Positions 41,781 through 47,111 of a DNA stretch of 64,000 nucleotides are shown here, one piece after another. The stretch spans positions 1-64,000 of the forward strand of contig NZ_BSRQ01000020.1 of assembly GCF_030268685.1 (NCBI RefSeq). Reading direction: 5' to 3'. Within the stretch, counting starts at the first letter, position 1; each line of letters begins with the position of its first letter. A program made the translations under genes and the position numbers. Under the pieces are notes generated by a model. That model was not told the origin of the DNA. It saw nothing but the letters and a program-made list of their open reading frames with translations, and made no database searches. Source of the stretch: Microtetraspora sp. NBRC 13810 (lineage in GTDB: Bacteria; Actinomycetota; Actinomycetes; Streptosporangiales; Streptosporangiaceae).

Positions 41781-42161
41781 TCAGCGTGCCGCCGCGTGGT
41801 ACTGGCGGATCAGCCAGCCGCCGCCGGAGCGCCGCGCGACGACGGACAGGCGTATCGGTGTGGTCTCGCCGGTGGGAGCGGTGAAGGTCACGTCGGCGAA
41901 GCCGCCCACGATCCCCTCGTGCAGCCGGTGCGCCCGCAGTATCTCGACGGTCACCCGGGTGCCCTCGGGGACGGCGTCGTAGTACCCGAAGACCTCCGCC
42001 GGGCCGACGCGCAACCGCGGGCCGATGCCCTGGAACAGCGCGTCCTCGGTGAACAGCGCGGCGAGATCGGCCGCCCGGTGCTCCTCGAAGGCCCTCCGCC
42101 ACCTGTCCAGCAACTCGGCGACGACGTCGTGCGCGGAGCCGGCCCGCGTGACGCCGCTCAT
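41781..42161 (-). CDS. SgcJ/EcaC-type NTF2-like protein
   Basis: A 126-residue NTF2-fold protein of the SgcJ/EcaC family: LLDRWRRAFEEHRAADLAAL near the start, then FTEDALFQGIGP, YYDAVPEGTRVTVEIL and GGGWLIRQYHAA at the end. The family includes proteins encoded in polyketide clusters with no proven catalysis. It stands alone. The ATG is at 42161. Confidence 0.88.
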   Translation of the reverse strand: MSGVTRAGSAHDVVAELLDRWRRAFEEHRAADLAALFTEDALFQGIGPRLRVGPAEVFGYYDAVPEGTRVTVEILRAHRLHEGIVGGFADVTFTAPTGETTPIRLSVVARRSGGGWLIRQYHAAAR

Positions 42162-42298
42162 GGCCGCCGACCGCCGTTCCCTCGCGGGCGGCGTCGAGGC
42201 CGCCGTGGTGTGGTTTCCGTCGCCGTCGGCCGCATGGTCACTCCTTCACCGTGATGTCGCTGACAACGGGACGTTAGGGCGTCACATCGATGTGCGGG

Positions 42299-42375
42299 TC
42301 AAGCCCGGACCGCGGTGACCACGACGGTGGTGTAGCGCATGGTGAAGCCGCCTCCCATCGCGTCGACGGCGGCTC
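42299..42375 (-). pseudogene. methyltransferase C-terminal remnant
   Basis: A minus-strand frame ending at TGA (42299-42301) reads AAVDAMGGGFTMRYTTVVVT followed by AVRA, closely resembling the C-terminal strand of actinomycete class I SAM-dependent methyltransferases. The rest of the gene is absent; its 5' side meets the palindromic promoter at 42409. Confidence 0.4.
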
Positions 42376-42408
42376 CGGGTCGCCGAACGCCCCACCCCAC
42401 GCCGATCC

Positions 42409-42444
42409 TCGTCAAGCCACCTTGACGTCAAGGTGGCTTGACGA
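42409..42444. promoter_or_regulatory. 36-bp perfect palindrome (double operator)
   Basis: Positions 42409-42444 are a perfect palindrome with no central spacer. Its two halves are each a smaller dyad: GTCAAGCCACCTTGAC (42411-42426) and GTCAAGGTGGCTTGAC (42427-42442), that is GTCAAG-N4-CTTGAC twice. It covers the -35 hexamer and the spacer of the promoter of the downstream HTH gene. Confidence 0.85.
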
Positions 42445-42456
42445 CATACTCGGTTC
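42422..42456 (+). promoter_or_regulatory. promoter of the HTH gene, leaderless
   Basis: TTGACG (42422-42427), a 17-bp spacer, and CATACT (42445-42450) form a good sigma-70-type promoter. The ATG at 42457 lies 6 bases after the -10 box, so the transcript is probably leaderless. The palindrome 42409-42444 would block RNA polymerase when bound. Confidence 0.65.
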
Positions 42457-42888
42457 ATGTTCACACCTGAGGATCTTGAGCGTCGGTTCACGCTGCTGAC
42501 CGCGGCCGCGCGTCATGACGTGCTGCGGACCCGTGACGCCCTCGCGCCGGTGGACGAGGAGGACGGGCCGCCGATCGACCAGGGCGCGGAGGCTCTGTCG
42601 CGGGAGGAGGCGCTGGAGTTGCTCGCGCTGGGTGAGGTGATCGCGCGGAAGGCGGGGTACGGGCGTCAGCTCACGGTGCGGTCGGCGCGCAGGGCCGGTG
42701 CCTCGTGGTCGCAGATCGGTGCCGCGCTGGGGACGACCAAGCAGGCCGCCTGGGAGGCGCACCATCGATGGATCGACGAGCAGGCCGAGCGGCAACCGGA
42801 CGGCGGCCATTGGGGTTGGGACGGCGACGAGGTGGCGGCCGCGCGCACGCTCGCCGGGAAGGCCGGTGACGAGGGGGCCGCCGGGTGA
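42457..42888 (+). CDS. small helix-turn-helix protein under a palindromic operator
   Basis: A 143-residue protein. The N-terminal half is acidic and helical (DLERRFTLLTAAARHDVLRT, then EEDGPPIDQGAEALSREEAL). The C-terminal part has a helix-turn-helix: TVRSARRAGASWSQIGAALG followed by TTKQAAWEAHHRWIDEQ. The family is recurrent in streptomycetes and relatives but I know no assigned role. There is no ribosome site; promoter spacing implies leaderless translation. A 36-bp palindrome overlaps the promoter, so it is probably autoregulated, perhaps as a dimer of dimers (inference). Confidence 0.8.
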   Translation: MFTPEDLERRFTLLTAAARHDVLRTRDALAPVDEEDGPPIDQGAEALSREEALELLALGEVIARKAGYGRQLTVRSARRAGASWSQIGAALGTTKQAAWEAHHRWIDEQAERQPDGGHWGWDGDEVAAARTLAGKAGDEGAAG

Positions 42889-43124
42889 GCGGGGCTACGG
42901 GCGCATCCGCGACACCCGGCCGCAGCCGATGGCCTACTGCCTCACCGGCCGGAAGACTCGCCTGATCGTCGAGGGAGTTCAGAGCGTGGACGGACTGCTC
43001 GGAGGCGTCCGAGGGGGCGGTCTCCGGGGACCGGCTCCTGAGTGACATATGCCCTGCATGGCTCACCGCGTCGGTCCCCCGGAGCCACCGCAAGTTCCGG
43101 TGACGGAGCCGGGCTCGGCGGCGG

Positions 43125-43145
43125 ACGGTTCGTAGGGCGAACCGT
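43125..43145. promoter_or_regulatory. MarR operator, site 1
   Basis: ACGGTTCG (43125-43132), a 5-bp centre, CGAACCGT (43138-43145): perfect 8-bp arms, ending 18 bases before the MarR start codon. It shares GTTCGTAGnnCGAAC with two further sites after the gene. Confidence 0.85.
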
Positions 43146-43163
43146 GAGGGGTAGCCTGGCCGC

Positions 43164-43664
43164 GTGGACAAGCATGAGGACGGCCGGATCGGGATCGTGC
43201 CCGCGCTGGTGCGCTCCACGTTCCTGGTGAACGCCGTGTACGCCGAGTCGGGCCGGGAGTACGGGCTCACTCCGCAGCAGGGGCAGTTGCTGTGCGTCCT
43301 GATGGCGCAGCCGTACGGCATGAGCGAGCTGGGTGCGATGCTGGGGCTGGCCAAGTCGAGCCTCACCGGTCTGGTGGACCGCACCGAGCGCAACGGCCTG
43401 GTCCGGCGCGACCCGGACCCGCGCGACACGCGGGCGGTGCGGGTCGCGCTCACCGCGCGCGGCAGCGGGCTCGCGGCGGAGTTCTACGCCGAGACCACCC
43501 GCCGGGTCGAGAAGCTGACCGCGGGACTCGCCGCCGCCGAACGGGACGCGCTCGCCGGGCTGCTCGGCCGCATCGTGCTGGACAACAAGGTCCCGGTCGT
43601 CTTCCTGGAACCGGACGAAGGAACCCTCACCGCCCGCGAGGACGAAGGCCGCGACATCCGCTAG
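43164..43664 (+). CDS. MarR family regulator with three operators
   Basis: A 166-residue MarR repressor: YGLTPQQGQLLCVLMAQPYG, MSELGAMLGLAKSSLTGLVD (recognition helix) and PDPRDTRAVRVALTARG, the wing motif. It starts with GTG, downstream of dyad site 1. Two more copies of the same dyad lie just after its stop codon, ahead of the next transcription unit, so it should repress both itself and the LLM oxidoreductase operon. The inducer is unknown, perhaps an aromatic compound handled by that enzyme. Confidence 0.93.
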   Translation: MDKHEDGRIGIVPALVRSTFLVNAVYAESGREYGLTPQQGQLLCVLMAQPYGMSELGAMLGLAKSSLTGLVDRTERNGLVRRDPDPRDTRAVRVALTARGSGLAAEFYAETTRRVEKLTAGLAAAERDALAGLLGRIVLDNKVPVVFLEPDEGTLTAREDEGRDIR

Positions 43665-43667
43665 ACA

Positions 43668-43682
43668 GTTCGTAGTGCGAAC
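43668..43682. promoter_or_regulatory. MarR operator, site 2
   Basis: GTTCGTAGTGCGAAC: perfect 5-bp arms GTTCG and CGAAC with the TAG core of site 1. It starts 4 bases after the MarR stop codon. Confidence 0.85.
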
Positions 43683-43689
43683 CAATATG

Positions 43690-43704
43690 GTTCGTGCTAC
43701 GAAC
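43690..43704. promoter_or_regulatory. MarR operator, site 3
   Basis: GTTCGTGCTACGAAC; on the other strand it reads GTTCGTAGCACGAAC, matching sites 1 and 2. Its centre is 22 bp, two helical turns, from site 2, which would allow cooperative binding on the same DNA face. Confidence 0.85.
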
Positions 43705-43723
43705 TTTTATGGGAGTGCAGATC

Positions 43724-43829
43724 ATGCCGCGTGCGGTCGCCGTGAACGGCGGTCGCCGAGGTGCTGGAGTGCGAGGCGGGAGTCATCCGCATCGGTTCCC
43801 GGGACGCCGAACAGTCCGGCGGCGCCTGA
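43724..43829 (+). pseudogene. short remnant of a regulated gene
   Basis: Right after operator 3, GGGAG precedes an ATG at 43724 (MPRAVAVNGG, like the start of an MDR alcohol dehydrogenase/quinone reductase). A one-base change of frame then gives EVLECEAGVIRIGSRDAEQS and a stop near 43829. Only about 35 codons exist. It may be the deleted primary target of the MarR protein, or a small gene with one base error. Confidence 0.35.
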
Positions 43830-43864
43830 ACGGCAGGCACCCCTTGAGGCGGAAAGGAAAGACG

Positions 43865-44779
43865 TTGTCCCTGCACAAGGTCGTCTTCGGATTCGGTGCG
43901 CACTCCGGGGTCGAGGAGGTGCCGGAGCTGCTGCGCATGGCCGAACAGGCCGACCGCGACGGGCTCGACATCCTCTCGCTGCCGGACCATCCCTACATCG
44001 GCGGGCGCCTGGACGCCTACGCCTCCCTCGGATTCATCCTCGGACGCACGCGGCGCATCGCGGGCTTCGCCAACGTCACCAACCTGCCGACCCGGCCCGC
44101 TCCCATGCTGGCGCGGATGGTGACCTCGCTGTCGGCCTTCTCCGGCGGGCGCGTGGTGCTCGGCATGGGCGCGGGCGGGCTGTGGGACCGGATCTCCGAC
44201 CTGGGGGTGCCGCGGCTGTCGCCGTCCGCTGCCGTGGACGCCTTCGAGGAGGCGATCGTCCTGGTCAGGGCGCTGTCGGGAGGCGGCCCGCCGGTCACCC
44301 ACCGGGGCCGCCACTACCAGGTGAACCAGATCGAGCCGGCCCCCGTGCCCGCGCCTCCCGTGTGGACCGGGTCGGTCGGCCCGAAATCGCTGGCCGCCAC
44401 CGGCAGGGTGGCCGACGGCTGGATCCCCGGCCACGCGGCGGACTGGCTCAGCGAGCGGTACCGGGCGTCGCGGCCGGTCATCGACGAGGCGGCGGCGGCC
44501 GTGGGCCGCGATCCGCGCGAGATCCGCACGGTCTTCAATCTTCCCGGGCGCATCACCGACCGGCCGCTGCCCGCCACCCGGGACCGGGACGGCCGCTGGA
44601 TCGGCGGCTCGGCCGGCCAGTGGACCGAGGAGCTCACCGGGGCCGTGCTGGAGCACGGCGCGTCGGGCTTCATGCTCTTCTCCGCTGGTCACGCCGCCCC
44701 GGACTCCGTCTTCCTCGGCCGCTGGGCCAAGGAAATCGTCCCGGCCGTACGCGAGGCGATCGCGAAGGAGAACGACTAG
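43865..44779 (+). CDS. LLM-class flavin/F420-dependent oxidoreductase
   Basis: A 304-residue luciferase-like monooxygenase. It starts at TTG 43865 after AAAGGAAAG (SLHKVVFGFGAH). Barrel features: VPELLRMAEQADRDGLDILS, LPDHPYIGGRLDAYASLGFI, LARMVTSLSAFSGGRVVLGM with GAGGLWDRI, and WTGSVGPKSLAATGRVADGW. The family oxidises or reduces small organics with FMNH2 or F420. It lies downstream of MarR operators 2 and 3 and is a probable target. An IS5-like left end begins one base before its stop codon. Confidence 0.92.
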   Translation: MSLHKVVFGFGAHSGVEEVPELLRMAEQADRDGLDILSLPDHPYIGGRLDAYASLGFILGRTRRIAGFANVTNLPTRPAPMLARMVTSLSAFSGGRVVLGMGAGGLWDRISDLGVPRLSPSAAVDAFEEAIVLVRALSGGGPPVTHRGRHYQVNQIEPAPVPAPPVWTGSVGPKSLAATGRVADGWIPGHAADWLSERYRASRPVIDEAAAAVGRDPREIRTVFNLPGRITDRPLPATRDRDGRWIGGSAGQWTEELTGAVLEHGASGFMLFSAGHAAPDSVFLGRWAKEIVPAVREAIAKEND

Positions 44780-44800
44780 GACGTGTATCGAAAGTGGATC
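44778..44800. repeat. left inverted repeat of an IS5-like remnant
   Basis: The 23 bp at 44778-44800 contain GTGTATCGAAAGTGG. Their reverse complement matches 45511-45533 at about 17-18 positions with one gap (CCACT[T]TCGATACA and terminal CCT shared). They also touch the LLM stop codon. Confidence 0.6.
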
Positions 44801-44823
44801 TTGAACATGGATGATCTTGGGTG

Positions 44824-44923
44824 GTGGCACGTGGAGATCTGACGGACGCCCAGCCGGTACGGCAAGCTCGCGGTCCGATACGAGGCGACCGTCCTCGTCG
44901 CGGCCATCAACGAGTGGCTGTGA
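44824..44923 (+). pseudogene. IS5-family transposase remnant, internally deleted
   Basis: A GTG start gives VARGDLTDAQ, the typical N-terminus of IS5-family transposases. A few bases later another frame (44858-44923) gives the typical C-terminus YGKLAVRYEATVLVAAINEW followed by L and stop. The 250 or so residues between them, with the DDE catalytic core, are missing, so the element cannot move by itself. Confidence 0.75.
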
Positions 44924-44932
44924 CCGGCCACG

Positions 44933-45478
44933 TCACGATGGCGCTGTGTAACAGCGGATGGCCACCGTCTGGTGCGGGCTCCACTGCTGCTCGACTGTGG
45001 CCATCAGCGTCCAGCCCAGCCGCTCATACAGGGCTGCCGCTGCGGTGTCGGAAGTGACGACGTCGAGTACCGGATGCAGGCCACGATGCCGCGCTTCCTC
45101 CACTGCCTGGCCGATCAGCAGTGCACCGATCCGATGTCCCCTCGCCTGCGGGGCAACGAACAGTCTGCTGACCACGGCGGTCATACCCCGCGTCGCCCCG
45201 TTCCGCTCGCTCCACAGCATCGGGGCCAGATCGCCTTCGCCGCCTTGTGACAGACTGACGTGCCCAACCAGGCGGCCTTCGAGTTCGGCGACCCAGGAGC
45301 CCAGCAGGGAACCGCGTGACAGCCACTCGTCGGGCTGATCAGGCCAGTTCACCGGATATCCGTCAAGCTGATGGACCTCCGTGAGGACCCGCAGGCACTC
45401 CGAAACATCGCCGTCAGCCCTCTGACGGACGCAGAGGCTGGGCCTCTCATCAGGCCCCCTGGAGCTCTCGATGTTCAC
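44933..45478 (-). CDS. GNAT family N-acetyltransferase
   Basis: A 181-residue GNAT enzyme using acetyl-CoA. Motif A is complete: VSRLFVAPQARGHRIGALLI (the QxxGxG/A-type pyrophosphate loop is QARGHRIGA), followed by TSDTAAAALYERLGWTLMAT, motif B. Substrate unknown. The gene fills the space between the transposase remnant (10 bases away) and an IS-like right end at 45511-45533. Its base composition looks lower in G+C than its neighbours, consistent with transfer. Confidence 0.9.
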   Translation of the reverse strand: MNIESSRGPDERPSLCVRQRADGDVSECLRVLTEVHQLDGYPVNWPDQPDEWLSRGSLLGSWVAELEGRLVGHVSLSQGGEGDLAPMLWSERNGATRGMTAVVSRLFVAPQARGHRIGALLIGQAVEEARHRGLHPVLDVVTSDTAAAALYERLGWTLMATVEQQWSPHQTVAIRCYTAPS

Positions 45479-45510
45479 TCCGGAATAGAAACACAGGCCA
45501 CAGGATCACA

Positions 45511-45533
45511 GCCAGCCACTTCGATACAGGGCC
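45511..45533. repeat. right inverted repeat of the IS5-like unit
   Basis: CCACTTCGATACAG lies within 45511-45533; see the left repeat at 44778-44800 for the alignment. Together they bound a 756-bp unit that carries the transposase remnant and the GNAT gene. No target-site duplication was found. Confidence 0.55.
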
Positions 45534-45593
45534 TGGGACGTACCCGGACCACGCGTCGCGAGCCCGGAACGCCACGCCGGACCGCGCGGAGGG

Positions 45594-46091
45594 TCACTCG
45601 ACCACCCTGTCCACGAACGCGTGCAGGTTGGCCAGGGTCCGGGCGACCTTCTCCGCCGGGGCGAGGGACTCCTCGACCGCTCCGCCTCCCGCGGCTTCCT
45701 TCCTCCCGCGCGTGTAGAGGGAGCAGGCGAGGTCGGCGCACAGGTACCGCCCGACGGAGTCGCCCTGGCGGCCGGCCTCGCCGGTCCGCCGCGCGGTCAT
45801 CAGCGCCACGCCGCCACCGGTGTGCGTGGTCAGGCACAGCGAACACATGCTGCGCGCGGTGAAGCCGCGCCCCCCGCCGGAGGTCACCCGGAGCGCGACC
45901 CCCACGAGGAGACCGTCGCGTTCGGCGACGAGGTAGGCGCGTTCGGGTGCGCCCGGATCTCGCCAGCCGAGGAAGTCGAGGTCCTGCCAGGGATGGGCTG
46001 CGAGCTCTGCGGGGAGGCTGAGACGCTTGGCCTCCCCCTTGGAACAGTTGACGAAGGAGGCGCGGATGTCCCGCTCAGTGAGTGCTCTCAT
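45594..46091 (-). CDS. FBP-domain zinc-finger protein
   Basis: A 165-residue protein with the actinobacterial FBP domain (named for a fibronectin-binding-like treble-clef fold). Four cysteines sit in two pairs, C83-x2-C86 (MCSLCLTTHTGGGV) and C118-x4-C123 (GRYLCADLACSLYTRG), the expected zinc ligands. The N-terminal MRALTERDIRASFVNCSKGE is typical of family members. Its role is uncertain; in mycobacteria the related FusA-binding (FBP/FusB-like) proteins protect EF-G, which is knowledge of the family rather than proof here. It is divergent from a TetR gene. Confidence 0.85.
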   Translation of the reverse strand: MRALTERDIRASFVNCSKGEAKRLSLPAELAAHPWQDLDFLGWRDPGAPERAYLVAERDGLLVGVALRVTSGGGRGFTARSMCSLCLTTHTGGGVALMTARRTGEAGRQGDSVGRYLCADLACSLYTRGRKEAAGGGAVEESLAPAEKVARTLANLHAFVDRVVE

Positions 46092-46129
46092 GGGCGTGGA
46101 GGCTAGCTTCCTTAAGGGTGGTAAGCAAA

Positions 46130-46148
46130 TACTTAAAGCTTGTAAGTA
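46130..46148. promoter_or_regulatory. TetR-type dyad operator
   Basis: TACTTA (46130-46135) and TAAGTA (46143-46148) are perfect 6-bp arms around a 7-bp AT-rich centre in the 74-bp spacer between the divergent FBP and TetR genes. Confidence 0.6.
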
Positions 46149-46165
46149 AGCGAGAAGGGTGGCAC

Positions 46166-46735
46166 ATGGCACGCGCGGGACTCACCGTGGAACGCCTGAC
46201 CCGGGCGGCCGCGGACCTGGCCGACGAGATCGGCTTCCAGAACGTGACGGTCTCGGCGCTCACGCGCAGCTTCGGCGTCAAGCCCGCGGCCCTGTACGCG
46301 CACATCAAGGACGCACGGGACCTGCGGGTCAAGGTGGCGCTGCTGGCCATGGCGGAGCTCGCAGACCGGGCCGCCGCCGCCCTGGCCGGCCGCGCTGGCA
46401 AGGACGCGCTGGTGGCCTTCGCGAACGCCTACCGGGACTACGCCAGACAGCATCCGGGGAGGTACGCCGCGATGCAGACCGAGCTCGACCCGGAGACCGC
46501 CGCCGCCAGCGCCGGCAGCCGGCACGCGGAGATGACGCGGGCGATCCTGCGCGGCTACGAACTCTCCGAGCCCGACCAGACGGATGCGGTGCGGATGCTG
46601 CACAGCACGTTCCACGGGTATGTGAGCCTGGAGACGACGGGCGGGTTCCGCCACCACCCGCGCGAGGCGGCCGCCTCATGGTCCAGAACCCTGGACGCCC
46701 TCGACGCCCTCCTCAGGAACTGGCCCCCGGCCTGA
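46166..46735 (+). CDS. TetR family regulator with WHG domain
   Basis: A 189-residue regulator with an N-terminal helix-turn-helix (VTVSALTRSFGVKPAALYAH) and a TetR_C_13/WHG-type C-terminal domain (YRDYARQHPGRYAAMQTELD; STFHGYVSLETTGGF with the conserved Gly-Phe). It starts at ATG 46166. Its operator is probably the dyad at 46130-46148. It is divergent from the FBP zinc protein gene. Confidence 0.9.
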   Translation: MARAGLTVERLTRAAADLADEIGFQNVTVSALTRSFGVKPAALYAHIKDARDLRVKVALLAMAELADRAAAALAGRAGKDALVAFANAYRDYARQHPGRYAAMQTELDPETAAASAGSRHAEMTRAILRGYELSEPDQTDAVRMLHSTFHGYVSLETTGGFRHHPREAAASWSRTLDALDALLRNWPPA

Positions 46736-47111
46736 CCCGTCACTCCCCCGAGCCTCCCGGTCCGACGCGGATGCCGGGTGCCTTCGGAGCCCGTTGGATT
46801 GCCGGCGCTCTGTCACACCTGCACGGATGACAACACCGCCGGGTGACGTCGTCCGGGGCCCTCACCTTGGAGGCCCGCCGTCGGGCTTGCGGTGTGCAGG
46901 ATGAAAAGGCACGTAACCTGGCGGACCTCACCGATCCCGTTAAAACAGTAATTTTCCTCATATGGGGGTCGGGAGACCGGGGTCGAAATAGCGGCGATTT
47001 TCTTACTATGGTGCTTAACGGTTCACGATCGGGGACGTGCCGTACGGGGTTTCAGCACTGCGATCGTCGTCGGCATGCCGTCCGCCGGTCGCGCGAAAAA
47101 AGGGGGCCGCG
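46736..47111. other. 376-bp region upstream of the SARP regulator
   Basis: No gene is evident. The second half (about 46940-47030) is unusually AT-rich (GTTAAAACAGTAATTTTCC, TTTTCTTACTATGG) and must hold the promoter of the SARP regulator. No paired dyad was found. The left part looks like ordinary GC-rich spacer. Confidence 0.5.
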
